Source: Seleniivibrio woodruffii
GTDB lineage: Bacteria; Chrysiogenota; Deferribacteres; Deferribacterales; Geovibrionaceae
Direction of reading: 5' to 3'
Assembly: GCF_004339245.1 (NCBI RefSeq)
Contig: NZ_SMGG01000004.1
Location: forward strand, 620,001 to 684,000
Length of the DNA stretch: 64,000 nucleotides
The notes below the pieces were generated by a model that saw only the letters and a list, made by a program, of their open reading frames with translations, had not been told where the DNA came from and made no database searches. Below, in pieces: positions 18,194 to 27,838 of the stretch. The position numbers were made by a program, and so were the translations under genes. The stretch's first letter is position 1. The number at the start of each line of letters is the position of its first letter.

Positions 18194-18805
18194 TCAGTTC
18201 AGATCCATAATATCTTCTATTTTCTCAACATCGGCCGCACGCAGATGCTCGGCGATGTATATTGCTTCCAGATCGTTGTATGCCCTGTTTATCTCTTTGT
18301 TGACTATCAGATAGTCGTATTCATGAATATGCTGAACCTCTTCCAGGGCATTGGTCAGGCGGATATTCATTATCTCTTCGCTCTCTGTGCGGCGGTTTAT
18401 GAGCCTTGTTTTCAGGTCTTCCATGCTGGGCGCAGTTATGAAGATGTAAATTCCGTAGTCCAGAGAGTTTTTAAGCTGTCTTGCGCCTTTGGGGTCGATG
18501 TCCAGCAGAACGTCTTTGCCTGTGGCCAGAATGTCCTCAACAGTTTTGCGGCTTGTTCCGTAATAGTTGTTGTGCACCTTCGCCCACTCCAGAAACTCCC
18601 CACGCTCAATCATCGCCTCAAACTCCTCAACGGAGATAAAGTAATAATCCTCTGTGTCGGTTTCGTCGTGTCTGGGCTTGCGGGTGGTGAATGACACGGA
18701 ATAGCCTACTGTGCCGAAGTTTCCCAGCAGACGGCTGCAAAGAGTGGTTTTTCCCGCACCGCTGGGTGCGCTGACCACAAAAAGTTTTCCTTTACGCTGT
18801 TTCAT
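18194..18805 (-). CDS. gmk: guanylate kinase
   Basis: A 203-residue guanylate kinase converting GMP to GDP with ATP. The P-loop is SAPSGAGKTTL, the GMP-binding region has YSVSFTTRKPRHDE and GEFLEWAKVHNNYYGT, and the lid contains RLINRRTESEE. It starts inside the yicC end (four-base overlap) and precedes rpoZ. Confidence 0.96.
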   Translation of the reverse strand: MKQRKGKLFVVSAPSGAGKTTLCSRLLGNFGTVGYSVSFTTRKPRHDETDTEDYYFISVEEFEAMIERGEFLEWAKVHNNYYGTSRKTVEDILATGKDVLLDIDPKGARQLKNSLDYGIYIFITAPSMEDLKTRLINRRTESEEIMNIRLTNALEEVQHIHEYDYLIVNKEINRAYNDLEAIYIAEHLRAADVEKIEDIMDLN

Positions 18806-19671
18806 ACCAGATTCTGCACCTGTTCACGGATTTTTTCAATCTCGCTTTTCGCCTGAACAACATTATTTATGATTGCTGTCTTTCCGCTCTTTGAACCGAT
18901 GGTGTTGAACTCACGGTTGAGCTCCTGACACATGAAGTCCAGCTTCTTGCCGTTTTCGTGCTCTGTGTCGATGATTCTGCGGAACTGCTCGCCGTGTGAG
19001 GCGATACGGGTTATCTCTTCTGAGATGTCCGCTTTTTCCGCCATGACAGCCGCTTCCTGAACTATCTTCTCTTCCGCATCCACGCCGAAATCTGCCATGC
19101 GTTTTGCGAATTTCTCACGCCAGTATTCATAGACACCCTCACGATTCTTGTCTATGTCGGCGGCTATTCCGGAGATGGTGTCCAGACGGGATTTGATGTC
19201 GTCCGCAAGGTTTTTGCCTTCCAGAGTGCGCATTTCGTCCAGTTCTGCGGCGCATTTTTTTATGCATTCGATAACGAATTCCGAAAGCCTCTGGCCGAGG
19301 TCGTCGGTCTCTTCCGTCTCTAAAATATCGTTAAAGTTGAGCAGGTGTTCAAGGCTTATCTTTCCATGCACGCCGAATTTTTCCTTCAGCTCTGTCAGCA
19401 CGTTGAGATAGCTCTCCACAGCGTCCTGACGAAGCACAGGCCTGTATTGCTGTTTTTTGAGTTTCAGGTCAATATTGACATCAACCTTTCCACGCACAAG
19501 AATATCCTTAAGGACGTTTTTCAGCGACATCTCCATAAAGTTGAAGAGTCTGGGCATCCTTACGTTGCAGTCGAAATATCTGCTGTTGACAGACTTCATC
19601 TCCACTTTGATATCGCAGAGCTCGTTTCCTGTTATAATTTTACCGTAGCCGGTCATGCTTTTGGCGGTCAT
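18802..19671 (-). CDS. yicC: YicC/YloC family endoribonuclease
   Basis: A 289-residue protein with the YicC opening SMTGYGKI and [19 protein letters not shown], and the C-terminal DUF1732 part with [21 protein letters not shown]. Escherichia YicC is a ribonuclease that promotes decay of the small RNA RyhB. It heads the yicC-gmk-rpoZ-coaBC-udg run and is divergent from the SPFH gene. Confidence 0.93.
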   Translation of the reverse strand: MTAKSMTGYGKIITGNELCDIKVEMKSVNSRYFDCNVRMPRLFNFMEMSLKNVLKDILVRGKVDVNIDLKLKKQQYRPVLRQDAVESYLNVLTELKEKFGVHGKISLEHLLNFNDILETEETDDLGQRLSEFVIECIKKCAAELDEMRTLEGKNLADDIKSRLDTISGIAADIDKNREGVYEYWREKFAKRMADFGVDAEEKIVQEAAVMAEKADISEEITRIASHGEQFRRIIDTEHENGKKLDFMCQELNREFNTIGSKSGKTAIINNVVQAKSEIEKIREQVQNLV

Positions 19672-19752
19672 GTTCCACCTGATAAGAAAATGATTTGCCT
19701 TAAAAGGCTTTTTGAGTTTAGAATAATAAACAAATTGTACTTGGAGGTCAAT

Positions 19753-20493
19753 ATGTTTCAGCTTCCTTTAGTGCTTCTGGTGCTGATTGTGATGCTTCTG
19801 ATCAATTCAGTCAAAATTCTCAGGGAGTACGAGCGCGGAGTTATCTTCCGTCTGGGACGCTACACAGGCGTCAGAGGACCCGGACTCATCATCCTGGTTC
19901 CCGTTCTGGAAAAGATGGTTAAGGTGAACCTGCGTACATTCGTTATGGATGTCCCCCCGCAGGATGTCATCACAAAGGACAACGTTTCGGTCAAAGTTAA
20001 TGCGGTTGTTTATTTCCGTGTTATGGAGCCGAGCAAGGCAGTGCTTGAGGTCGAGGATTTCTACTACGCCACAAGCCAGCTCGCCCAGACCACGCTGAGA
20101 AGTATTCTCGGTCAGTTCGAGCTTGACGAAATGCTCTCCAACAGAGAGAAGATAAACCACGACCTGCAGGATGTTCTGGACAGCCAGACCGATCCCTGGG
20201 GTGTTAAAATCTCCGCCGTTGAGATGAAACACGTCGACCTGCCCACGGAAATGCAGAGGGCGATGGCAAAACAGGCAGAGGCGGAAAGAGAAAGAAGAGC
20301 GAAGATAATCAACGCCGACGGCGAGATGCAGTCCGCACAGAAACTGCACGAGGCCAGCGAGATTATGGCTCAGAACCCGCTGACAATCCAGATCCGCTAC
20401 CTGCAAACCCTTAACCAGATAGCAAACGACAAAACCAACACGATAGTTTTCCCCATGTCTCTGGACAATATAACTAATCTGTTTAAGAAGTAG
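19753..20493 (+). CDS. SPFH/stomatin family protein (slipin)
   Basis: A 246-residue slipin. One N-terminal membrane segment ([20 protein letters not shown]) is followed by the SPFH domain with [43 protein letters not shown] and [14 protein letters not shown], then a charged coiled coil [17 protein letters not shown]. Slipins organise membrane microdomains. The ATG at 19753 follows GGAGG; a longer in-frame reading from 19345 lies inside yicC and is not credible. The NfeD partner usual in this family is not adjacent. Confidence 0.92.
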   Translation: MFQLPLVLLVLIVMLLINSVKILREYERGVIFRLGRYTGVRGPGLIILVPVLEKMVKVNLRTFVMDVPPQDVITKDNVSVKVNAVVYFRVMEPSKAVLEVEDFYYATSQLAQTTLRSILGQFELDEMLSNREKINHDLQDVLDSQTDPWGVKISAVEMKHVDLPTEMQRAMAKQAEAERERRAKIINADGEMQSAQKLHEASEIMAQNPLTIQIRYLQTLNQIANDKTNTIVFPMSLDNITNLFKK

Positions 20494-20531
20494 ATTTCTA
20501 TGAGGGGCGGCTTCGCAAGAGGTCGCCCTAC

Positions 20532-20576
20532 TCTTCTCCCTCCTTTAATAAAGGAGGGTTGGGGTGGATTTACATT
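20532..20576. repeat. dispersed repeat, family 2 (single arm)
   Basis: Starts CTTCTCCCTCCTTTAATA, contains an AGGAGGG palindrome half and ends GGGGTGGATTTACATT. It is the reverse complement of the right arm of the two-arm copies at 30061-30154 and 47054-47151. Confidence 0.7.
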
Positions 20577-20677
20577 AACTCTCAAACTAATCAAAAAAAA
20601 ATCAAACACTTAAGAAATCATCTTTGCATTATGGATAAAAACTGTATAATTAATTAATTTTAAATTTGCAGGTTCAT

Positions 20678-21568
20678 ATGTTAGAAGACACAATTAAATC
20701 AATTAAAGCATACCTTTACGATAGAACAACCAGCCCGCTTTTTGGGGCATTCATCACGTCATGGGTACTTTGGAATCACAGATTTGTTATGGCCATAGTT
20801 TTTGGAGATGGTTTGCAAGAAAAGTATGACATGATGGACAAGGCAATATGCGCTTCTTTTTTAGGATTATTGAGTCAATGGTTTGTTTTACCATTATTAA
20901 CAGCAATTTTGTACATCTTTATCTACCCATGGCCTGCTAGAAAAATTTATGCTTATACCAAAACTCAACAAATGAAAATTAATAAATTAAAAAATGAAAT
21001 TGAGGGAAATCGTTTATTAACTACAGAAGAATCGCGAAAAATTCTTATTGAAATGTCTTCTATTCAGGATAAATCAAAAATAGAATCCGAAAGATTAAAT
21101 GCTACAATATCTGCTTTAAAGCAAGAACTAGAAAATGAAAAAAGAAAAAACAAAACCATGCAAAACAATCTAGAAAATGAAAAAACCAAAACAATATATT
21201 TTAGTAGTAATCCCCCAAAGGATAATACAAGCAAAACAGCAATAATAACTACGAATAAAGCAATTAACTCGAGTCAGGTTAACCAATTGAACGAAGCGAT
21301 TAAGAATAAGACTATTAATAATGTCACTCCTCCGGCTTATGATCCAATATTGGTTCGTATAGCTATGGAAAAGGAGATCAATGAAAATGAAATACTTAGC
21401 TTCATAAATAAAGCATACAATAACAATACAAATGAAAGTAAAGACATCTTAGAAAAACTGATAGCATTGAATATGTTGGATAAAATTAATTCATCATATC
21501 AACTTACTAACACAGGAAAAGACTATATTATAAAGAATCGGTTGTTGAAAAAGAATATGATAAAATAA
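20678..21568 (+). CDS. AT-rich orphan membrane protein with coiled coil and winged-helix-like tail
   Basis: About 296 residues, family not recognised. Residues 20-45 and 65-90 are hydrophobic (SPLFGAFITSWVLWNHRFVM and LSQWFVLPLLTAILYIFIYP), residues 100-180 form a lysine/glutamate coiled coil, and the last 80 residues (ILEKLIALNMLDKI...YQLTNTGKDYI) have the look of a winged helix. Codon use is strongly AT-biased compared with all neighbours, a sign of recent transfer. ATG at 20678 lacks a strong ribosome site. It is alone, between a family-2 repeat and a tRNA gene. Confidence 0.65.
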   Translation: MLEDTIKSIKAYLYDRTTSPLFGAFITSWVLWNHRFVMAIVFGDGLQEKYDMMDKAICASFLGLLSQWFVLPLLTAILYIFIYPWPARKIYAYTKTQQMKINKLKNEIEGNRLLTTEESRKILIEMSSIQDKSKIESERLNATISALKQELENEKRKNKTMQNNLENEKTKTIYFSSNPPKDNTSKTAIITTNKAINSSQVNQLNEAIKNKTINNVTPPAYDPILVRIAMEKEINENEILSFINKAYNNNTNESKDILEKLIALNMLDKINSSYQLTNTGKDYIIKNRLLKKNMIK

Positions 21569-21642
21569 TAGTTTGAGTCTACCAAGGATGACTACACTAG
21601 CAGAGACACGGGTTGTAGATCAACCTTAATTTACGATAAATA

Positions 21643-21674
21643 AAAAGGCTCACCCCAAAAGGGATGAGCCTTTT
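21643..21674. terminator. bidirectional terminator between the orphan gene and tRNA-Leu
   Basis: A 10-bp stem AAAAGGCTCA/TGAGCCTTTT with a 12-base loop. A-run and T-run on the two sides let it act for the plus-strand orphan gene and for the minus-strand tRNA. Confidence 0.8.
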
Positions 21675-21678
21675 CATA

Positions 21679-21762
21679 TGCCGGAGGCGGGAATCGAACC
21701 CGCACACCATTGCTGATTCCGGATTTTGAGTCCAGCGCGTCTACCAGTTCCACCACTCCGGC
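21679..21762 (-). tRNA. tRNA-Leu (CAA)
   Basis: On the minus strand the acceptor arms GCCGGAG and CTCCGGC pair, the D arm has TGGTAGACGCG, the anticodon loop reads CTCAAAA giving anticodon CAA, the variable arm is long (class II), and the T arm has GGTTCGATTCC. The terminal CCA is not encoded. About 84 bases. Confidence 0.95.
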
Positions 21763-21914
21763 ATTATTTAACTGTCCAAAAACGAGTCAACATACTATGG
21801 CAACCCCGTTTTTTTGTCAATATAAACAAAAATTTTTACAAACCCTTCACCTATTTGCTTGAGAAATAAACTTTTATTTGATAAAATCCTGTATCTTTCG
21901 AACTGGAGACACGA

Positions 21915-24071
21915 TTGCGTAAAACCCTAATAGCTCTTGTTCTAGTTTTTCTAACTTCCCTGACCTCTGCATACGCTCTTGATATTCGTGTCGGTATTTA
22001 TCAAAACCACCCCCTGATATTCAAAAATGATAAAGGAAAAATCGAAGGTTTCTGCTACGACATACTCACAGAAATAGCTAAAAAAGAGGGCTGGAACCTC
22101 AAATATGACTTTGACACCTGGGCAAACGTTTACGACAAGCTGAAAAAGGGCGAAGTGGACATGGTTGTTCCCGTGGGGTTCAATCTGGACAGGACAGAGC
22201 ATATTCTATTCAACAACGAATCGCTCACAAGCAACTGGGGACAGATATCCGCCAGAAAAGGCGTTAAGCTGGAATCCATTCTTGATCTGGAAGGCAAAAC
22301 CATTGCCGTTCTGAAAGACGACATCTATTTCACAAGTGAAAACGGAATAAAGCAGCTGGCAAAGAAATTCGGAATAGACATTGAATATCTGATGTTCGAT
22401 GACTACGAAGATGCGATGCAGGCTGTGAAGGACGGAAAGGCCGACGGATGCCTCTCCAACCGTTTTTATACCATGGCAAACGGCGAAAAATACAACCTTC
22501 AGCGCACCCCAATTCTGGTAAACCCCATAGAGGTTCGGTTCGGAATATCCAAGTTCACCCCGATGCGTGCCCAGATAATAAGTACACTGGACAGAAACCT
22601 GTTCGACATGAAGCACTCCGAAGGTTCAGTCTATCAGGAGAGCTATGAAAAATGGCTCGCATTTGCCACCCGCTCCGGTTTCATGGCAGACACAAGAGTG
22701 GTTTTCGCTGTTCTGCTCATCCCTATTCTGTTCATAATCTCCGTTGTGCTCATCCTCCGTGCGGAGGTAAACCGCAAGACCCGTGAGATAACCAAAAAGA
22801 ACATAGAGCTTCAGCAGGAGATAGAGGAACGGATAAGCATGGAGGAGCGGCTGAAGGAGAACGAGGAGAAATACAGCACCCTGTTCAGCACTTCATACAA
22901 CCCCATTGCAATAATAACCGAGGACGGTGCACTGAGCGACGTTAACGGCGAGATGGTGGCGCAGTTCGGCTACGACCGAGATGAGCTTTTGCAGATGTAT
23001 CTGGAAATGCTTGTGGTAAAAGAACATATCCCCAGAGTCGAAGAGATTCTGAACAAGATGAATAAAACCAAAAAGTGGTCGTTTGAGCTGGATTTTGTGA
23101 AATCATGGGGCGATGTTTTCAACGCAGAGATATCCGCAAGCAGGCTTGAGACGGGCGGACGCACCTTCATTCAGCTTGTTATCATGGACGTGACCTCACG
23201 CAAAAAGGCAAGCGAACTGCTCAACCGCAGGCAGGAATACCTTGAGAAAAAGGTCGATCAGGAGGTTCAGAAGCGTCGTCAGAACGAAAGACTGATGATG
23301 CAGCAGTCGAAAATGGCCGCCATGGGCCAGATGATGAGCGCAATAGCCCACCAGTGGCGTCAGCCGCTGAACACCATAGCTATTTTTGTTCAGGACTTTG
23401 AAGACTCGTTCAAGCACGGTGAGCTGGACGAGGCATACGTTCAGGATCTGGTTCAGCAGTCCATGAAGCAGATTAACTTCATGTCCAAGACAATCGACGA
23501 TTTTAAAAACTTCTTCAAGCCGGACAAGGACGAGGTTATATTCGAGGTTTGCAGGGAGACTGCGAACTCAACCTCCCTTCTGGGCGTTCAGCTCACGAGG
23601 AACGGAATAGACCTTGTGATAGAGTTCAACGGAGTCAAATATACCTACACCGATATAGAGTCTCTCGAAGCCGAGATAGGCGCACACATTTATGTCCGTG
23701 GTTTCCCCAACGAGTATAAGCAGGTGCTTCTGAACCTTGTTCAGAACGCCAGAGACGCTGTCATGGACAGGATGGATGCCGACCCGTCTGTTAAGGGGGT
23801 TATTGAGGTCAGCGTGCGGGAGCGTGACGGACAGGCGACCATATCGGTCACCGACAACGGATGCGGGATACCCAAAGACGTTGCCGACAGGATCTTCGAA
23901 CCCTATTTCACCACCAAGGAGGAGGGAAAGGGAACGGGAGTCGGTCTGTACATGTCAAAGATAATCATTGAGCAGAACATGCGCGGCAGGCTGTTCTTTG
24001 AGTCGCTCAACGAAGGAACAAGATTCATCGTGGAGCTGAGAAGCCAGCCGAATCCTCAGGAGATGCTGTAA
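21915..24071 (+). CDS. sensor histidine kinase with periplasmic SBP_bac_3 domain and PAS
   Basis: A 718-residue kinase. A signal peptide is followed by a periplasmic amino-acid-binding-type (family 3) domain to about residue 250, one membrane segment (VVFAVLLIPILFIISVVLIL), a coiled coil, a PAS domain (residues 315-430), and a kinase core with phosphoacceptor His479 in AHQWRQPLNTI, N box LLNLVQNARDAV and G boxes DNGCGIP and GKGTGVGLYM. It likely senses a small solute in the periplasm. Start is TTG with GGAG upstream. No response regulator is adjacent, and its 3' end overlaps the convergent DUF445 gene by 16 bases. Confidence 0.9.
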   Translation: MRKTLIALVLVFLTSLTSAYALDIRVGIYQNHPLIFKNDKGKIEGFCYDILTEIAKKEGWNLKYDFDTWANVYDKLKKGEVDMVVPVGFNLDRTEHILFNNESLTSNWGQISARKGVKLESILDLEGKTIAVLKDDIYFTSENGIKQLAKKFGIDIEYLMFDDYEDAMQAVKDGKADGCLSNRFYTMANGEKYNLQRTPILVNPIEVRFGISKFTPMRAQIISTLDRNLFDMKHSEGSVYQESYEKWLAFATRSGFMADTRVVFAVLLIPILFIISVVLILRAEVNRKTREITKKNIELQQEIEERISMEERLKENEEKYSTLFSTSYNPIAIITEDGALSDVNGEMVAQFGYDRDELLQMYLEMLVVKEHIPRVEEILNKMNKTKKWSFELDFVKSWGDVFNAEISASRLETGGRTFIQLVIMDVTSRKKASELLNRRQEYLEKKVDQEVQKRRQNERLMMQQSKMAAMGQMMSAIAHQWRQPLNTIAIFVQDFEDSFKHGELDEAYVQDLVQQSMKQINFMSKTIDDFKNFFKPDKDEVIFEVCRETANSTSLLGVQLTRNGIDLVIEFNGVKYTYTDIESLEAEIGAHIYVRGFPNEYKQVLLNLVQNARDAVMDRMDADPSVKGVIEVSVRERDGQATISVTDNGCGIPKDVADRIFEPYFTTKEEGKGTGVGLYMSKIIIEQNMRGRLFFESLNEGTRFIVELRSQPNPQEML

Positions 24072-25558
24072 ATAAAGAGCATCTGGGCAAGCCCGAACAG
24101 AAAGCCCAGCACAAATCCCAGAATATTTATCCACTTGAAACTGTCGCTCATAAATGAAAAGAGCAGCGTCTCAACCTCGTAAAGGTTCAGTGAGTTGATG
24201 CGGTTCTCGGTTATCTTCGGCAGGTTCACAGAGTCCACTATCCTGTCCAGATTTTTTTCGACAATACCGTTTATCTGTTTAATGAACATCGACTTTATAC
24301 GGCCGAACATCTTTTTGGGGATATATCGGTATACGTTGTTGACCTCGACCTTTTCGCAAAATCCGCATATCATACCTGTCAGCTTATCGCCTGACGGGCG
24401 CACCATAAGGCGTATCTTCCCTTCAATGGTTTCTGTCAGTCCCGCCGCTTCGATTATCTCGCCAAGAGTTTTGTCAGGGTTCGCCCGGACGTAGTCCATA
24501 AGCTTCGTGCATATCTTTTCAGAGATATCCTCTGAACCTATCGCCCGCTGAATGGCTGTCACCAGAGAGCTTTTCAGGCTGAACACGGTGTCAAGCCCTA
24601 TGCTGTCCGCATGTTTGTACAGCGGTTTGCGGACTATCTCGCTCACATAACCTGTCAGTGCGTATTCTATACGGCCTCTGACATCGTTGCTCTGTTTGAC
24701 AGAACTTATCAGCTTCGGAAGATATTTATCCACCAGATCCCTGATGGTCTCCTCGTTCAGGAACATATTGAGAAAGCCCAGCTTCATCTGGTCAACCGTC
24801 CCCTCGGAGAAGTGGTTATTCTTCATTTCAATGAGCTTTACTGCGGTCTTCTCACGCACTTCGGGGTCATCGAAGGCTGTTTCCAGTGAATCCAGAATCT
24901 TGTCTGTGACGAATTTTGAAAATGCAGGAATCCTGTCGGTCATGGTCTGCGGAACTATATCCGCCAGAGATTTACCGGAAAGCACGAAATTATTGATATA
25001 GGCGGAGACTGCGTTTCCGGTCTCCTCCTGAAGTTTCTGTGATGAAAGGAAGCTGTCTATTGCGGTTTTCAGGCCATCCTTATAGTCCTGCAATCCGCTC
25101 AGCTTATAGCCGTAGACTGAACGTAAAATATCGTCGGCCGCCGCATCGAACATCCTGTCCAGCATGCCGCCGGCGTTGAGAGTTCTCAGCGCAGCGGAGA
25201 TAACGGTTTCGGGCTGATAGCCTGTTTTGGCGATTATGTCCGCCAGAGTGCCGTAGTCCTTCTCCAGAAAGGCTATCATCTCGTGCTCGACAGCCCTCTC
25301 CATCCGCTCCTGAACGGAACGGTTAAAGAAAGCCTCACGGATGTCGTCCTTCCGCAGAAGTTTGTCGCCTACCAGATGGCCGATCTCCCTCGCCAGTTTT
25401 GCCCTGTTTTTAGGGATAACGCCCTGCCATCCGAAAGACAGGACAGATGCCCTGTGGGGACGGAAAAGCATTTTGATTGCCAGCCAGTTCGTACCATAGC
25501 CCACCAACCCCATCGCAAGCGGGGTAAGCAGGAAATTAAGCGTTTGCGACAGCGACAA
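24056..25558 (-). CDS. DUF445 family membrane protein
   Basis: A 500-residue protein with the DUF445 opening (MGLVGYGTNWLAIKMLFRP, then GVIPKNRAKLAREIG), a long helical middle and a C-terminal membrane segment (NILGFVLGFLFGLAQMLFIY). The family (YheB/YjiN) is envelope-associated and of unknown function. The only plausible start is TTG at 25558, with GAGGGA upstream and lying inside the ppx 3' end. Confidence 0.8.
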   Translation of the reverse strand: MSLSQTLNFLLTPLAMGLVGYGTNWLAIKMLFRPHRASVLSFGWQGVIPKNRAKLAREIGHLVGDKLLRKDDIREAFFNRSVQERMERAVEHEMIAFLEKDYGTLADIIAKTGYQPETVISAALRTLNAGGMLDRMFDAAADDILRSVYGYKLSGLQDYKDGLKTAIDSFLSSQKLQEETGNAVSAYINNFVLSGKSLADIVPQTMTDRIPAFSKFVTDKILDSLETAFDDPEVREKTAVKLIEMKNNHFSEGTVDQMKLGFLNMFLNEETIRDLVDKYLPKLISSVKQSNDVRGRIEYALTGYVSEIVRKPLYKHADSIGLDTVFSLKSSLVTAIQRAIGSEDISEKICTKLMDYVRANPDKTLGEIIEAAGLTETIEGKIRLMVRPSGDKLTGMICGFCEKVEVNNVYRYIPKKMFGRIKSMFIKQINGIVEKNLDRIVDSVNLPKITENRINSLNLYEVETLLFSFMSDSFKWINILGFVLGFLFGLAQMLFIYSIS

Positions 25559-26450
25559 CGAGTCCCTCCCTCAGTCCGAAATCGGACACCGTAAGATCTT
25601 CAATTCCCAATATGCTCATCAGCTCAAGGGTAATAAGTATACCGGGGATGAGAACCTCCTGTCTGCCCGCTTCCATTCCGGGCACCAGAAGCCTCTCCTC
25701 TGCCGTAATTGCGCAGAGTTTTTCCAGTATCTTTTCAATCTGATGTTTCTTTATGTCAAAACCGTTGACCTTTATCTGGTCGTAGTTCTCCATATGCATT
25801 TCAATGGCAGCAAGGGTTGTGGGCGTGCCTGCGGAACCTATCAGCATGTCGGGCTTGCAGTCAAGGGCGTTCACCACCTCGTTAAGAACCCCGAACAGAG
25901 GGATGCGTATTCTGTCCATCTGCTCCATGTCCAGCACTCCGCTGAAATCATACCGTTCGGCCATCTTGACAACGCCCATTGGTACACTCAGCTTTCTGTG
26001 CTCCTGCCCCGGTTCGGCATAGATGAACTCGGTTGAACCGCCTCCTATGTCGAACACCAGAGCCTTTCTGCCTGTGGTATCCACGGCGGAACAGACGCCG
26101 CTGAATATCAGCCCCGCCTCAACAGTTCCGTCAATCACCTGAATATTTATGCCCAGTCTGCCCGCCGCCTCGATGAGGATATTGGAGTTTCTGGCCTCAC
26201 GAACGGCACTGGTCGCCACCGCATGAAACCTTTCGGCTCCGTGCAGGGTCATAGCCTCGGCAAACAGCCTGAGGGCGTTCATTGTCTTTTCGATGGAAGC
26301 GTCGCTCAGGATTCCCTTTGTGCTGAGAACCTCCGCCAATTTTGTCACATGGCGGTCTTTATGTACGATATTAACTATCTTTCCGTCTTCAACGTCCGCA
26401 ATCATAAGTCTGACCGCATTTGAACCGATATCTATAGCTGCTGCTCTCAT
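25536..26450 (-). CDS. ppx: Ppx/GppA-family phosphatase
   Basis: A 304-residue protein of the exopolyphosphatase/pppGpp phosphatase family (ASKHA fold). Motifs: AAIDIGSNAVRLMIADV (phosphate 1), VFDIGGGSTEFIY (phosphate 2) and the IGSAGTPTTLAA adenosine-type loop. It hydrolyses inorganic polyphosphate or pppGpp; the short length, without the C-terminal HD-like domain, fits the GppA/Ppx1 short forms. Starts right at the stop of the unknown membrane-protein gene. Confidence 0.9.
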   Translation of the reverse strand: MRAAAIDIGSNAVRLMIADVEDGKIVNIVHKDRHVTKLAEVLSTKGILSDASIEKTMNALRLFAEAMTLHGAERFHAVATSAVREARNSNILIEAAGRLGINIQVIDGTVEAGLIFSGVCSAVDTTGRKALVFDIGGGSTEFIYAEPGQEHRKLSVPMGVVKMAERYDFSGVLDMEQMDRIRIPLFGVLNEVVNALDCKPDMLIGSAGTPTTLAAIEMHMENYDQIKVNGFDIKKHQIEKILEKLCAITAEERLLVPGMEAGRQEVLIPGILITLELMSILGIEDLTVSDFGLREGLVVAVANA

Positions 26451-27802
26451 TACATCATCCTGAATCTTTTTATTCCCCGTGCCGAAACAGTGAGAATCCC
26501 TCTGAACACCGCCTCGCCGTCTTTTCCTGCGGCACGCAGTATAACATTCATATCGTAGGTTTTTTCAACGTATTTCTTCTCAAGGTCCGAGTCGGACACA
26601 GAGTACACCAGTGTGAGCGGTTCTTCAAGCCCCGAGATGAATCTGCGGACATTCAGCCGCAGAATATCCGTTACGCCGTCGATCTCGCTGTCCACCAGTT
26701 CCTTAATCTTTCTGTGGTGCACCCGCACCCGCTTTGAAAAGTGGATTATGCTGTCAGAGGGGTCGAACCCGTTTGCCGCATAGTCCGGCAGGTCTTTGGT
26801 GCGGATAAAGGTAGTCTTTTCAAAGGTTTTGCCCATTGCATGCTTCTTACTGCTCTCATATATCTGTGTTTCAAAGTCGAATATCAGCGATTCGAACCTG
26901 TTGCGCAGATATTCCCTTGAACCCTCTTTAATCCTGTCCTTGAACATATAGCCGAGCACAAGGGCAACGAAGAACGGCAGGGTGAAGTTTCCGTATCTCT
27001 GCTGTGCCCAGAAGGCAACAACCGTGGCAAAGACCATGGAAAAACCAGCCGCTGCGGAATAGAGCAGTCCGGTTGTGGCAGTGTCGGCCTTTTTTCTTTT
27101 GGCCTGAAGATGAAGAACACTGTAAAAAAAGTTCTTAAGCCAGTCGTAGCGGTTGATGAGCCTCTCGTTCTGCTCGTTGTCGCCGGCTGTGGACTGCGGA
27201 TAGTGCTCTTTGCGGTATCTCAGCTCCTCTTTTATGGTATCCAGGATCATATCCTTCAGCGGAGTGTTCAGCCTGTCGTAAAGCCTCACCAGATAAACGT
27301 TGGTGACGACACTGGTAAACTCGTCCCCCAGTGTGAACATCTCCATTTCGCCGTGCTTCTGCTGAAGTTTGCGGAAAATATTCCTGTTCTTCTCAACATG
27401 TTCCAGCAGGAGCTCCAGTTCCTCTTTCGTGCTGGTGTCGCATATGTTCTGCGTGTGGTTGCGAAGCATCGCCCTGTAGCCGCACACAAATTTTTTATAC
27501 ATGTATTCCCTTGCGGGGGAGTGCATGGCAATTTTTGATGTCTCGTCAAAACTTTTCAGCCTTTTATAGTAGTTATGCAGATAGTAGTCGGGTGTTTTAA
27601 GGCGGATGTTTCTCGTTAAATCCTGATAGAAATGCTTTTTTTCATAGCTGGACTCGTTGATGCCCATGTTGTCGGGGAAAAACAGAAAAAGATCGATATT
27701 GTAATCAGAGTCGTCCGGAGCCCCCTGCGGGGTGTATTCCAGTTTAATCTCCAGAGACTTGCTGTTGTGGACACGGATATTTACACTGTTTCGCATACAC
27801 AT
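26450..27802 (-). CDS. conserved-looking protein of unknown function with two central membrane segments
   Basis: A 450-residue protein I cannot assign. The N-terminal 230 residues are soluble, charged and mostly helical (EYTPQGAPDDSDYNIDLFLFFPD near the start), two hydrophobic segments lie around residues 255-300 (GLLYSAAAGFSMVFATVVAF and FTLPFFVALVLGYMF), and a C-terminal soluble part has HFSKRVRVHHRKIKELVD and strands ending RGIKRFRMM. It is followed directly by ppx and DUF445, which share its strand with overlaps. Confidence 0.6.
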   Translation of the reverse strand: MCMRNSVNIRVHNSKSLEIKLEYTPQGAPDDSDYNIDLFLFFPDNMGINESSYEKKHFYQDLTRNIRLKTPDYYLHNYYKRLKSFDETSKIAMHSPAREYMYKKFVCGYRAMLRNHTQNICDTSTKEELELLLEHVEKNRNIFRKLQQKHGEMEMFTLGDEFTSVVTNVYLVRLYDRLNTPLKDMILDTIKEELRYRKEHYPQSTAGDNEQNERLINRYDWLKNFFYSVLHLQAKRKKADTATTGLLYSAAAGFSMVFATVVAFWAQQRYGNFTLPFFVALVLGYMFKDRIKEGSREYLRNRFESLIFDFETQIYESSKKHAMGKTFEKTTFIRTKDLPDYAANGFDPSDSIIHFSKRVRVHHRKIKELVDSEIDGVTDILRLNVRRFISGLEEPLTLVYSVSDSDLEKKYVEKTYDMNVILRAAGKDGEAVFRGILTVSARGIKRFRMM

Positions 27803-27838
27803 ATAATAGCGGGCAAGTCACTATAAAGAAAGTGTTTA

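Noticed and set aside
19345-19752. N-terminal extension of the SPFH protein
   Set aside because: It lies wholly on the opposite strand of yicC, and the ATG at 19753 has a good GGAGG site and starts the normal slipin sequence.
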